Shown here: positions 45,056 through 53,207 of the stretch, piece after piece
Numbering within the stretch: position 1 is the first letter of the stretch
Layout: every line of letters begins with the position of its first letter
Assembly (NCBI RefSeq): GCF_000689395.1
Contig: NZ_HG966617.1
Coordinates: 349,521 to 413,520 of the forward strand
Length of the DNA: 64,000 nucleotides
Reading direction: 5' to 3'
Source of the DNA: Candidatus Phaeomarinobacter ectocarpi
GTDB taxonomy: Bacteria > Pseudomonadota > Alphaproteobacteria > CGMCC-115125
Program-made: the position numbers and the translations under genes
The notes under the pieces: model-generated
Told to the model about the DNA's origin: nothing
Database searches by the model: none
Seen by the model: the letters and a program-made list of their open reading frames with translations, nothing else

Positions 45056-45859
45056 TTAAGCAAAATCTGTTTGGGGTATGGGCGGCTTGACCGCACGGCG
45101 CGTGGAGAGATCCATCATCACGCCGACACCCTCCGCAATGAAGCAGCACGCGCCGGTTACAGCGTCAAAGCCCACATGCTTGTAATGCAGTGCCTTGCCT
45201 GTCGGCGGTGTAAAGCCCGTCACAATCTCAAGAGCCCGGCCCGGCGGGGCAGGGGCCAGGCGCGTCACGCGCAGCTCCAGTGAGGCTGTGCCAAGGCCGG
45301 CCTCTGCCTGCTGTCGGCGACCAAACCCCACAAGCGACCACAGATGCGCCTGTGAGCGAGAGACCCGTTGCAGAAAGGCCGGGATCGTCATCTTGTCATG
45401 CAGGCAGTCGTCTTCCTGGATGGCTGACAAGTGCGTTCGCGTCAGGCCCTGCGCCTTTGCTTCAGCCAGAGAGAGGGCACCCGGCGTTGCCTGCGTGATC
45501 GAACGTGGTTGTGCATCTTCGCTGATGTTAGCTGCGGGGGCCTCCGGCGCGCGGCCAGAGGCATAGGTGCTCAGCGCGGTCGCGCAGACAAGACCTGTGC
45601 CGACATTCTCAATGCTATGCACCAGCTGATCACTGCCGGTGGAGGCGGACATCACCCGTACGCGGTCACCTGTGAGCATCTCCTTGTGAAATCGAAGATG
45701 CATCTGCAGAGGAATATTGTGGCGGCTCTCGCTGCCGCCATTGAGCACGGTCAGCACCCGAGCTCCCGCCTCTGCCTTGGCGGCATAGTGCTGGATGTTC
45801 ATATGCCCCATCTCATCGCATTCCGCGACGGCAACGGCGCTCAAAAAGCTTTCAATCAT
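45056..45859 (-). CDS. Double-hotdog thioesterase-like protein, paralogue
   Basis: A 267-residue relative of the 44114 gene. It shares AECDEMGHMNIQHYAAKAEAGARV and LQMHLRFHKEMLTGDRVRV, plus a second domain with LGTASLELRVTRLAP and GFDAVTGACCFIAEGVGVMMDLSTRRA. The D-E-x-GHMN helix suggests thioesterase activity. The pair could form a heteromer or act on different acyl groups. It lies between the TetR regulator and its paralogue, all on the minus strand. Confidence 0.82.
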   Translation of the reverse strand: MIESFLSAVAVAECDEMGHMNIQHYAAKAEAGARVLTVLNGGSESRHNIPLQMHLRFHKEMLTGDRVRVMSASTGSDQLVHSIENVGTGLVCATALSTYASGRAPEAPAANISEDAQPRSITQATPGALSLAEAKAQGLTRTHLSAIQEDDCLHDKMTIPAFLQRVSRSQAHLWSLVGFGRRQQAEAGLGTASLELRVTRLAPAPPGRALEIVTGFTPPTGKALHYKHVGFDAVTGACCFIAEGVGVMMDLSTRRAVKPPIPQTDFA

Positions 45860-45940
45860 GGGGGAGGTACTTGCAGGCGGGAGGGCAGATGAAGGAGTTC
45901 GTCTGCACTATGGCACGCAGCCAGACGCTTGTCAGACGTC

Positions 45941-46525
45941 TCATGAGTAGCGAGCGACGAGGGCGGACGCCACATCTATGTCCTCGACTTCGAGGGATGC
46001 CAGGCGACCACTGCTGGAAAGCTGAGCAAGGCCCACAAGTCCGCACCAAAGGGCAATCGTGTCCAGGGCCTGACTGCTGGCGTCATCGCCGCGTGCGCCA
46101 CCGGCGCCAACTCCGCGGTCCAGCTGGCGAAGAATGGAAATAATACGTCCCGTAAGCGCGCGCTCGGTGACTTCAGGCACATCGCCGCGATGCGCGGCAA
46201 TGAGGAGCGGTCCCACTCGGTCAAGCGCCTGAGTGCAGATGGATGCCTGGGTGCTCAACGTCTCATCCTCCTGGCGCATCGCTTTTGCCAGCTGGTCGAG
46301 CGCATCAAGGGCAATTGCGGCGAGCAGCGCTTCTTTTGAGGCGAAGTAGCTGTAAACCGCGCCGGCAGTGTATCCGGCACGGGCGGCCACGGCGCGCATG
46401 GTCAAACCTGATATTCCAACCTCGTCCAGAAGTTCGCTTGCCGCTGCGCGAATATGGGCGGCGCGCGATTCCTGCCCCTGCGCCTTGCGGATGTCCCGCG
46501 CGACCCGTGCGTCTGTATCGACCAT
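45941..46525 (-). CDS. TetR-family transcriptional regulator
   Basis: A 194-residue TetR repressor. The N-terminal HTH lies in HIRAAASELLDEVGISGLTMRAVAARAGYTAGAVYSYFASKEALLAAI (residues about 24-70). The C-terminal ligand domain is divergent, as usual. It sits 81 bp upstream of the two double-hotdog genes, all on the minus strand, and two related dyad copies lie in its promoter. It probably represses the thioesterase genes and itself. Confidence 0.92.
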   Translation of the reverse strand: MVDTDARVARDIRKAQGQESRAAHIRAAASELLDEVGISGLTMRAVAARAGYTAGAVYSYFASKEALLAAIALDALDQLAKAMRQEDETLSTQASICTQALDRVGPLLIAAHRGDVPEVTERALTGRIISILRQLDRGVGAGGARGDDASSQALDTIALWCGLVGLAQLSSSGRLASLEVEDIDVASALVARYS

Positions 46526-46578
46526 TTTTGTCTTTCCGCTCCAGAAACTCAGCGAATTGGAAAACGATGAGCATAAAA

Positions 46579-46593
46579 TTAAACAAAGGTCAA
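46579..46593. promoter_or_regulatory. Operator-like repeat copy 1, TTAAACA-N5-CAA
   Basis: TTAAACAAAGGTCAA, 54 bp upstream of the TetR start. It shares 12 of 15 positions with copy 2 (46660-46674), and both fit a TTRAACA/TGTTYAA dyad plan. A likely TetR site. Confidence 0.4.
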
Positions 46594-46659
46594 TTTATTA
46601 TGGAGGGAGGTGTGCTTTCGGAGCTGCCTGTTCGGCAAGATTGATCAACAAACAAATAA

Positions 46660-46674
46660 TTAAACAGTGTTCAA
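46660..46674. promoter_or_regulatory. Operator-like dyad copy 2, TTAAACA-G-TGTTCAA
   Basis: TTAAACA and TGTTCAA face each other around one base, with only one mismatch in symmetry. It lies 135 bp before the TetR start, just after the stop of the hydrolase gene. Confidence 0.45.
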
Positions 46675-46677
46675 TAG

Positions 46678-47655
46678 CTAGAGGAGCCTTAGGAAAAACC
46701 GGTCAATCTGTGCCAGGGCTTTCTCAGCAAGCTCACCCGGAAACGCAATGAAACCGTGGGCTCCGCCTGGGTAGACACCCAGTTCAGCCTTGTTGCCTGC
46801 GGCCATCCATCGGCCATGCATGAACAGCGTATCGTCCAGCAGTCCGTCGCGCGTGCCGACCACAAACAGGGCATCCGGCATCGCACCCAGATCTCCGTAC
46901 AGGGGAGAGATATCTGGTGACCGCAGATCAGACCCATCAGGGATGAACCGGTCCACAAAATGGGTGACATCGCGGGTGGAAAGGGTGGGGCCGGTATTCC
47001 CGAAAGCGCGCATGCTGGGCGTCATCCCAAGGTCAAAGCAGCCAAATGTCAGATTTGCCCCTTTGAACGGCGTCATGCCGTGACGTTCCTTGAGGCGCAG
47101 CAGGGTCACCGCCGCCAGATGACCGCCAGCGGATTCGCCGCCTATAAAGAGCGGCCCGGATGAGAATTCCCCCGCATTGGCCACCAGCCATAGGGCGGCA
47201 GCCTCGCAATCGTCGGGCCCGGCGGGATAGGGGTGCTCCGGTGCCAGACGGTACTCGACGGAGATACAGGCAAGCCCGCAGGTGTCCGCCAGCCGCTCCA
47301 GCAGCGAATCCTGCTGATTGGCACCGCCAAAGACCCAACCGCCCCCATGCAGATGCAGATAGACGCCTTTCGCCTCACCTTTCTCGCCCTGGGGCTCGAT
47401 GATGTGGAGCGTGATCTTGCCGCCGGGACCATCAATCTCGACATCACGCGCCCGCTCACTCACCGGTGCTGCAGGAAAGGGGCCTTCGCCGCGCTCTCGC
47501 ATGCTGCGCGCTTCTGCGGCCGACATGGACCAGGGGTCCGCCGCATTGGTCACAAGGTCCATGATCACCGCATTGATGTCGTCTGTTTCCTTGCTCACAG
47601 CACCGGACATGAAGAGCGCCGGATTGAGGACTGTCGGTTCAGGTGGAGTTGTCAT
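46678..47655 (-). CDS. Alpha/beta hydrolase (HSL family, HGGGW type)
   Basis: A 325-residue hydrolase with the oxyanion motif HGGGWV, the nucleophile GGESAGGH, the [23 protein letters not shown] stretch and the catalytic Asp/His region [19 protein letters not shown] and [10 protein letters not shown]. It resembles acetyl-hydrolase or lactone esterases. ATG 47655 has AAGG 9 bases upstream. It is upstream of the TetR gene on the same strand, separated by 152 bp. Confidence 0.9.
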   Translation of the reverse strand: MTTPPEPTVLNPALFMSGAVSKETDDINAVIMDLVTNAADPWSMSAAEARSMRERGEGPFPAAPVSERARDVEIDGPGGKITLHIIEPQGEKGEAKGVYLHLHGGGWVFGGANQQDSLLERLADTCGLACISVEYRLAPEHPYPAGPDDCEAAALWLVANAGEFSSGPLFIGGESAGGHLAAVTLLRLKERHGMTPFKGANLTFGCFDLGMTPSMRAFGNTGPTLSTRDVTHFVDRFIPDGSDLRSPDISPLYGDLGAMPDALFVVGTRDGLLDDTLFMHGRWMAAGNKAELGVYPGGAHGFIAFPGELAEKALAQIDRFFLRLL

Positions 47656-47876
47656 TGCGGCCATCCTTGGCGTGAGTCGAATTTCCAATATCCAAGCTTA
47701 GCGCCATGCTGCGCCGAGAACATCCCGCAGCACGGCTAACGTTGATATCCAGTGTGCGCGAATGCCGCAGTGCTTCACGTCAGGGCGGTGACGCAGATCA
47801 ATTACCCGGCCGTCTGCGCGTCGGAAAATGTCCTCATGGTTGACACACCATTCAACGAAAGAGGGGGACCGGCATC

Positions 47877-48524
47877 ATGCAGTCCAAACATATCGTCAAC
47901 ACACTCGCGGCCGCGCTTCTTGGCGCAACGGCCCTCACAATGCCAACATTCGCAGCTGCCGAAGATGGCGCAAGCGGACAGAGCCCATGGCAGATTCGGG
48001 CGCGCATCATCGGCGTCATTCCCGATGAGGACTCAAGCCTCACACCGAATATCGGCAGCGTGGATGCAGACGGCGCCGTGGTGCCGGAGATCGACATCTC
48101 CTATTTCTTCACGCCCAACATCGCAGCCGAGCTGATCGCTGCCACGTCGCCGCACGACATGAAGGTGAACCTCAATGGCGGCGGGTCGCTTGATCTCGGT
48201 GACGTGTGGGTGCTTCCACCCACCTTGCTGCTGCAGTACCACTTCATGCCCGACGGTCAGGTCCGTCCTTATGTTGGTGCCGGTATCAACTACACGCACC
48301 TCTACAATGCGGACGATACGCCGGGCACCAGCGTCGACTATGACGGTGGATTCGGCTGGGCCCTTCAGGCTGGCGTCGATGTGCCCATCGGCGGCAACTG
48401 GTCCTGGAACTTCGACGTGAAGAAAATCTTCGTCAACGTGGAAGCCACAGTGAATAGCGCGGTAAAGGCAGACGTGGATCTTGATCCATGGGTCGTCGGT
48501 ACCGGTATCGGCTACCGCTTCTAG
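47877..48524 (+). CDS. OmpW-family outer membrane porin
   Basis: A 215-residue protein with a signal peptide (AAALLGATALTMPTFAAA), then the OmpW barrel starting SPWQIRARIIGVIP with GINYTHLY, YDGGFGWALQAGVDVPIGGNWSWNFDVKKIF and the terminal aromatic F of an outer membrane barrel (GTGIGYRF). OmpW forms an eight-stranded channel for small hydrophobic molecules, which suits a lipid-degrading cell. A bidirectional terminator follows. Confidence 0.92.
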   Translation: MQSKHIVNTLAAALLGATALTMPTFAAAEDGASGQSPWQIRARIIGVIPDEDSSLTPNIGSVDADGAVVPEIDISYFFTPNIAAELIAATSPHDMKVNLNGGGSLDLGDVWVLPPTLLLQYHFMPDGQVRPYVGAGINYTHLYNADDTPGTSVDYDGGFGWALQAGVDVPIGGNWSWNFDVKKIFVNVEATVNSAVKADVDLDPWVVGTGIGYRF

Positions 48525-48545
48525 ACCGACGAACGATCCAGACAA

Positions 48546-48577
48546 AAAGGGCGGCGTTCATCAGAACGCCGCCCTTT
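48546..48577. terminator. Bidirectional intrinsic terminator
   Basis: AAAGGGCGGCGTTC and its complement pair over 14 bp around ATCA, flanked by A-runs and T-runs on both strands. It separates the convergent OmpW and symporter genes and can stop transcription in either direction. Confidence 0.85.
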
Positions 48578-48598
48578 CTTGTGAGTAGTGCGAGACAC

Positions 48599-50371
48599 CT
48601 AGTGGGTGTGCGCAACTCCGGCACCTGTTGGCACGCGGATGTCTTCCACCATGTCCTGCACCTCGGCGGGAGGGGCAGCAGTAAACATCCGCACCGCAAA
48701 GGCCACGAGGAAGTTGAGCACCATGCCGACGGTGCCGCTGCCTTCCGGCGAAATACCCAGGAACCAATGCTCGGACGAATTCAGCTCTGGCGAGATGAAC
48801 TTGAAGAACACGATATAGACAAAGGTGAAGGCCAGGCCTGTCACCATGCCCGCAATTGCGCCTTCGCGGTTCATGCCCCGCATGAAGATGCCCATGAGGA
48901 TAGCGGGGAACAGCGACGCCGCAGCTAGCCCGAAGGCAAAGGCCACGACTTGCGCCACAAATCCCGGCGGATTTATCCCCAGATACCCGGCAACGCCAAT
49001 GGCCACAGCCGCCGCTATGCGGGCGTAACGTAGCTCCTGCTTGTCGGAAATATTAGGCATCAGCGTCTTTTTCATGAGGTCATGACTGATGGAGGTGGAA
49101 ACCACCAGCAGCAGACCGGCCGCTGTGGACAGGGCTGCCGCGAGACCACCTGCCGCCACCAGCGCGATCACCCAGCCTGGAAGCTGTGCAATTTCCGGAT
49201 TGGCCAGAACGAAGATGTCACGATCAACATAGATCTCGTTGTCCGAAGCCGTTGGCGTATTGGATAGTGCCCGCTCACCATTGGGACCAGCCTCGCCCGT
49301 ATAGGTGGGTTTGCCTTCATAGGGCGCGCCGGACCCATACTGGATGACGCCGTCATTGTTCTTGTCCATCCAGCCGATGAGGCCGATCTGCTCCCAGTTT
49401 TTGAGCCAGCCCGGCGCTTCCTGATAGGACGTATTGTTGACCGTATCGATGAAGTTGATCCGCGCAAACGCCGCCACGGCCGGGGCCGTTGTGTAGAGCA
49501 GCGCAATGAAGATCAGCGCCCACAAGGCTGAGACGCGAGCATCTGACACCTTGGGAACCGTGAAGAAGCGCACGATCACATGCGGCAGACCCGCTGTGCC
49601 GACCATCAACGCAAAGGTAATGGCAAAGACGTCAATAACTGCCTTCGACCCTTCCGTATACGCCGTAAAGCCAAGGTCAACGAGGGTCGCGTCCAGTTTC
49701 GCCAGAACCGACATGCCCGACCCATCCGCCATGGTGGAACCAAGGCCCAGCTGCGGAATGGGATTGCCCGTCACGAGGATGGAAATGAAGATCGCAGGCA
49801 CAAGATACGCAAAGATCAGCACGCAATACTGTGCGACCTGCGTGTAGGTGATGCCTTTCATGCCGCCGAGCACCGCATAGACGAAGACAACCGCCATGCC
49901 GAGGACGACCCCAAGCTCGATATCCACCTCAAGGAATCGCGAGAACACGATGCCCACACCGCGCATCTGCCCGGCTACATAGGTGAATGAGATGAAGATG
50001 AGACAGATGACGCCGACAATGCGGGCAGTGGACGAGTAGTACCGTTCACCGATGAAGTCCGGCACGGTGAATTGCCCGAACTTGCGCAGATAAGGCGCTA
50101 GCAGCAGCGCCAGCAGCACGTAACCGCCGGTCCAGCCCATGAGATAGACTGAGCCGTCATAGCCAGCAAAAGCAATGATGCCGGCCATGGAGATGAAGCT
50201 GGCGGCACTCATCCAGTCAGCCGCCGTCGCCATGCCATTGGCAATCGGGTGTACGCCGCCTCCTGCCACATAGAACTCGCTTGTAGAGCCCGCGCGTGAC
50301 CAGATGGCGATGCCGACATAAAGCGCGAAAGACGCGCCGACGAAAATGTAAATCAGTGTTTGCGTTTCCAT
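48599..50371 (-). CDS. Sodium:solute symporter (acetate/monocarboxylate type, ActP-like)
   Basis: A 590-residue symporter of the SSS family, VC2705-like subgroup. It has about 13 transmembrane segments, starting METQTLIYIFVGASFALYVGIAIW, with EFYVAGGGVHPIANGMATAADWMSAASFI and GGLAAALSTAAGLLLVVSTSISHDL. It carries a long loop with KNNDGVIQYG between helices. Members take up acetate or other short acids with Na+. It pairs with the DUF4212 gene 20 bp upstream. A longer frame upstream to 50494 is excluded because 50371 has the expected N-terminus. Confidence 0.93.
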   Translation of the reverse strand: METQTLIYIFVGASFALYVGIAIWSRAGSTSEFYVAGGGVHPIANGMATAADWMSAASFISMAGIIAFAGYDGSVYLMGWTGGYVLLALLLAPYLRKFGQFTVPDFIGERYYSSTARIVGVICLIFISFTYVAGQMRGVGIVFSRFLEVDIELGVVLGMAVVFVYAVLGGMKGITYTQVAQYCVLIFAYLVPAIFISILVTGNPIPQLGLGSTMADGSGMSVLAKLDATLVDLGFTAYTEGSKAVIDVFAITFALMVGTAGLPHVIVRFFTVPKVSDARVSALWALIFIALLYTTAPAVAAFARINFIDTVNNTSYQEAPGWLKNWEQIGLIGWMDKNNDGVIQYGSGAPYEGKPTYTGEAGPNGERALSNTPTASDNEIYVDRDIFVLANPEIAQLPGWVIALVAAGGLAAALSTAAGLLLVVSTSISHDLMKKTLMPNISDKQELRYARIAAAVAIGVAGYLGINPPGFVAQVVAFAFGLAAASLFPAILMGIFMRGMNREGAIAGMVTGLAFTFVYIVFFKFISPELNSSEHWFLGISPEGSGTVGMVLNFLVAFAVRMFTAAPPAEVQDMVEDIRVPTGAGVAHTH

Positions 50372-50391
50372 TGGTGTTCCCCTCTCCCGAT

Positions 50392-50742
50392 CTAGTCGTC
50401 GTCGACGCCGTAGCGCCGGTCGATGCGCTTCATTGCAAACACGTAGTAGGCAATGAGGCCGATGAAGACGTAGATCGAGCCCTGCTGGGCCCACCAGAAA
50501 CCAAGTTTGAAACCGAAAAACTGAATGCTGTTGAGCGGCTCGGCGAACAGAATGCCGAAGCCGAAAGACACAACAAACCAGATGACCAGAAGAATGCCGA
50601 GCAGCCGCAGATTGGCGTGCCAGTAGCCACGCACATTCTGTTCGCTCAGGACTTCTGCATCGTGATGATCATGGGCAGGCCTATTGCCGCCCTCATGATG
50701 GTAGACGTTCTTGTCTCCATCGCCTCCCTGCGTGTTGGACAT
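50392..50742 (-). CDS. DUF4212 small subunit of the symporter
   Basis: A 116-residue protein with a His-rich soluble N-terminus and two transmembrane helices (LLGILLVIWFVVSFGFGILF, QGSIYVFIGLIAYYVFAMKRID). It is the DUF4212 partner that accompanies VC2705-type sodium:solute symporters, probably a small subunit. AGGGAGGG lies 6 bases before ATG 50742. First gene of the pair; symporter follows after 20 bp. Confidence 0.9.
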   Translation of the reverse strand: MSNTQGGDGDKNVYHHEGGNRPAHDHHDAEVLSEQNVRGYWHANLRLLGILLVIWFVVSFGFGILFAEPLNSIQFFGFKLGFWWAQQGSIYVFIGLIAYYVFAMKRIDRRYGVDDD

Positions 50743-50844
50743 CAGCATCCCTCCCTAGCTTAGCCCGCATGGATTCTTATTTTTGTTTTGCAAAACCCTA
50801 GCGTCAGAAAATTCAAAAGGATACCGGCCTCGTCTTGACCTGAA

Positions 50845-51462
50845 TCAAGGCTTGTTTGGCGCAATCATCAGCACATCGCGGATGAGAGCGGTCACGGCAT
50901 CGGGATCATTTGCCTTTGTATGCGGATCGAGTTTCCTGATTTCCGGCGACAGGCTGAACACGGTGCCAGCGATCGCGATAGCAGAATAGTGCAAAAGCGT
51001 GGGGTCGCCGGGGCGCACAAGCCCTGATGCCTGCCCTTCTTTTATGACGGCAATCGAGTTTTCGTAGAAACGCCGAAGATGGGTCTCAACGAGCCAGGTC
51101 AGCCTCTCGCTGTCATGCTTGCCTTCATGCAGGATGATGCGATGCAGATCCGCGTCAGCTGCAAACATATTCACCAGCGCGCGAATGGGGCTCATCAGAC
51201 GGGTTTCATAGTCCGCATCATCATCAAGCCGGTCCATTTCTTCGGTGAAACCTTCTCCCACCTGGGCAAACACACCATCCACCACGGCGCGCCAAAGCTC
51301 TTCCTTGGAGGCAAAGTGATAGAGCAGGAGGCTTTGCGCTACCTCGGCTGCTTCGGCAATCCGTCGAGTGCTAGCCGCCTCGAATCCTGCCTCGGCGAAG
51401 CGGGATTTAGCGGCCTCAAGGATGCGCTCGCGAGCCCGCTCTTTTGTCGATTTCTGAGTGAT
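50845..51462 (-). CDS. TetR-family regulator, start codon apparently ATC
   Basis: A 205-residue TetR regulator. The HTH TKERARERILEAAKSRFAEAG, ASTRRIAEAAEVAQSLLLYHFASKEELW (51460 downward) is in the same frame as the C-terminal domain. Between an in-frame stop upstream (about 51549) and a GTG at 51285 there is no ATG, GTG, TTG or CTG. Starting at GTG 51285 would delete the HTH. The most natural N-terminus is ATC at 51462, giving (M)TQKSTKERAR, with AAGGA upstream. An ATC start would be rare, and a sequencing or assembly error is possible. Divergent from the hydrolase operon; three dyads lie between them. Confidence 0.8.
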   Translation of the reverse strand: MTQKSTKERARERILEAAKSRFAEAGFEAASTRRIAEAAEVAQSLLLYHFASKEELWRAVVDGVFAQVGEGFTEEMDRLDDDADYETRLMSPIRALVNMFAADADLHRIILHEGKHDSERLTWLVETHLRRFYENSIAVIKEGQASGLVRPGDPTLLHYSAIAIAGTVFSLSPEIRKLDPHTKANDPDAVTALIRDVLMIAPNKP

Positions 51463-51509
51463 GGTCCTGGTCCTTCTGGCGTGATTGCCTCGATAGATAC
51501 CGCAATCAT

Positions 51510-51523
51510 TGATCGTGCGATCA
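51510..51523. promoter_or_regulatory. TetR operator dyad copy 1, TGATCG-TG-CGATCA
   Basis: A perfect 6+2+6 dyad within the divergent promoter region of the TetR gene and the hydrolase operon. Copies 2 and 3 follow at 22 and 50 bp (centre to centre). Confidence 0.55.
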
Positions 51524-51531
51524 GAAAAAAT

Positions 51532-51545
51532 TGATCAGTTGATCA
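51532..51545. promoter_or_regulatory. TetR operator dyad copy 2, TGATCA-GT-TGATCA
   Basis: The same 14-base plan as copy 1, with only the inner base of one arm changed. It lies 54 bp before the hydrolase ATG. Confidence 0.55.
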
Positions 51546-51559
51546 GGATTGATTAGGTT

Positions 51560-51573
51560 TGATCAATCGATCA
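51560..51573. promoter_or_regulatory. TetR operator dyad copy 3, TGATCA-AT-CGATCA
   Basis: Third copy, 26 bp before the hydrolase ATG, which would overlap its core promoter or transcript start, as expected for a repressor. Confidence 0.55.
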
Positions 51574-51598
51574 ATAAGTCTGCGAGCAGAAAGCGGTA

Positions 51599-52435
51599 AT
51601 GCAACGCGAAACCCACCTCTTGAACGAAATCCATGCGGTTCGCTTCACCGGCGACACGCCCAAATATGCCCTTGTGGTGTCTCATGGGATCGGCGCCCAT
51701 GGCGGCATTTACGACATCTTCTGTGAGCAACACGCAGCGCGCGGGGCCGACATCTGGTCTTACGATGCACCGGGCCATGGCAGATCCACCACCAACCGCC
51801 CGCGCGGGCAGTGGACAATGGAGGAGTGGGCGCAGGCGAGCCGCGACTGGGCGGCCCACGTGAAGCAGGAGACCGGTCTGCCGGTTTTTACCCTTGGCTC
51901 AAGCCTCGGTGTGGCAGCAGCGATTTCCGCGATCAATTCAAACGACGTGACCGGCGCAATCTGCATGGGGTCGCCCGCTGTGCCCGGCGCGCCCATGTTC
52001 AAGGCTCTGAGAGAGGCATGGCGCAACGACGCGGTAAAGCAGGTGCTGGGTCAGCTGGGCCGGGCCGCACGCCTCGACATCAAAACATTCTTCAACTTCG
52101 ACGAAGACTACGGCTATGCAGGTGCCAGTGAGCAAAAGCAGCTCGATCCATGGAACACATGGTCCTATGACCTTGAATCCTGGGCGTCGTTCTTCCAATA
52201 CGATCCAGAACAGCCGCCCGAGGCCAACACCAAGCCGGTGCTGTACACCGCCGGGGAGAAAGACCCAAGCTTCCCGCCCGACGTCATCAAGCTGGCGGCA
52301 TCTGCCATTGGCGGCCCGGTGACCCTCAAGGTTTTTGAAGACGCAGGGCATCAGCTTATGCTGTTTGAAACGACGCGTTTTTCAGATGCCGTGCACGATT
52401 TCTGCCTGTCCACACTTCGCGATGAGGATGCCTGA
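51599..52435 (+). CDS. Alpha/beta hydrolase (monoacylglycerol lipase-like)
   Basis: A 278-residue hydrolase of the serine aminopeptidase/MGL group. Motifs are VVSHGIGAHGGIYDIF (oxyanion), YDAPGHGRS, the nucleophile GSSLGV, and the C-terminal EDAGHQLMLFE with the catalytic His. It may open a ring-cleavage product or hydrolyse an ester in the pathway of the following two enzymes. It is the first gene of a TetR-controlled unit; VOC protein follows after 2 bp. Confidence 0.9.
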   Translation: MQRETHLLNEIHAVRFTGDTPKYALVVSHGIGAHGGIYDIFCEQHAARGADIWSYDAPGHGRSTTNRPRGQWTMEEWAQASRDWAAHVKQETGLPVFTLGSSLGVAAAISAINSNDVTGAICMGSPAVPGAPMFKALREAWRNDAVKQVLGQLGRAARLDIKTFFNFDEDYGYAGASEQKQLDPWNTWSYDLESWASFFQYDPEQPPEANTKPVLYTAGEKDPSFPPDVIKLAASAIGGPVTLKVFEDAGHQLMLFETTRFSDAVHDFCLSTLRDEDA

Positions 52436-52437
52436 TC

Positions 52438-53142
52438 ATGGTCAAACCAAACGCACTCCATCACCTGGCGCTTTCAACCGGCGACATGAAAACGCAGATT
52501 GAGTTTTTCACCGATGTGCTGGGCATGGAACTGGTCGCGCTCTATTGGATGCATGGCGTCGAAGGCGCATGGCACGGCTTTCTCAAGCTCAACGAAAATT
52601 GCGCCGTCGCCTTTGTGCACACATCCAGAAATGGCGAGATTACTCCGGTGATGGGCGTGTCCCATGCGGGCAATCCCGGCGAAAGCTCAGCACCCGGAAC
52701 AATGCAGCATCTGGCTCTCAACGTGGACAGCGCCGCGGACCTCATCGCCATGCGGGACCGTATCCGCTCACGGGGTGTGCCGGTGTTTGGACCGATCCAC
52801 CACGGCTTTTGCTCGTCGATCTATTTTGCCGGGCCTGAAAACCTGTCTCTTGAGGTCGCCACCTCTGCTGATGTGGAGCACCCATTGTCTAGCGATGTTT
52901 GGATTGATCCGGAAGTTGCTGCGCTGGCCGGTATCTCTGCCGAGGACATCAAGCGCTACAAGGCGCCCAAGCCATATGAAGGCGCCAATGGCGATGTGCC
53001 GCAGCCGGAATATGATTCATCCAAGCCACATCAGTTCTATCCAAAGGAAGTATATGATCTGATGCTGGGGACACCGGACGACGCACTGACCCTGGCGGCC
53101 AGCGAAACCACGCCACCGGGCCTGGCGTCTGCCTCTAAGTGA
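52438..53142 (+). CDS. VOC-family (glyoxalase/extradiol dioxygenase-like) protein
   Basis: A 234-residue protein whose first approximately 140 residues form paired beta-alpha-beta-beta-beta units: LHHLALSTGDMKTQIEFFTDVLGMELV and MQHLALNVDSAADLIAMRDRI...IHHGFCSSIYFAGPENLSLEVAT. The two His and the Glu (LSLEV) are placed as metal ligands of VOC enzymes. It could be an extradiol dioxygenase or lyase/isomerase-type enzyme. The C-terminal 80 residues are an extension without recognised motif. Operon partner of hydrolase and FAD monooxygenase. Confidence 0.85.
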   Translation: MVKPNALHHLALSTGDMKTQIEFFTDVLGMELVALYWMHGVEGAWHGFLKLNENCAVAFVHTSRNGEITPVMGVSHAGNPGESSAPGTMQHLALNVDSAADLIAMRDRIRSRGVPVFGPIHHGFCSSIYFAGPENLSLEVATSADVEHPLSSDVWIDPEVAALAGISAEDIKRYKAPKPYEGANGDVPQPEYDSSKPHQFYPKEVYDLMLGTPDDALTLAASETTPPGLASASK

Positions 53143-53207
53143 GTGTCGCGAAGCAACCTGTGCCAGAACAACAGTGACATCAGACCACCAGTGAAAGCAG
53201 TCTCCCC

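Noticed and set aside
50845-51285. The TetR gene as a truncated pseudogene starting at GTG 51285
   Set aside because: The HTH is intact in the same frame upstream with no stop codon, so a rare start or a sequence error is the better explanation.
51500-51580. TGATC repeat array as a CRISPR or integration site
   Set aside because: The copies are 14 bp with 8- and 14-bp gaps, in a promoter, with no spacers or integrase; a repressor operator explains them.
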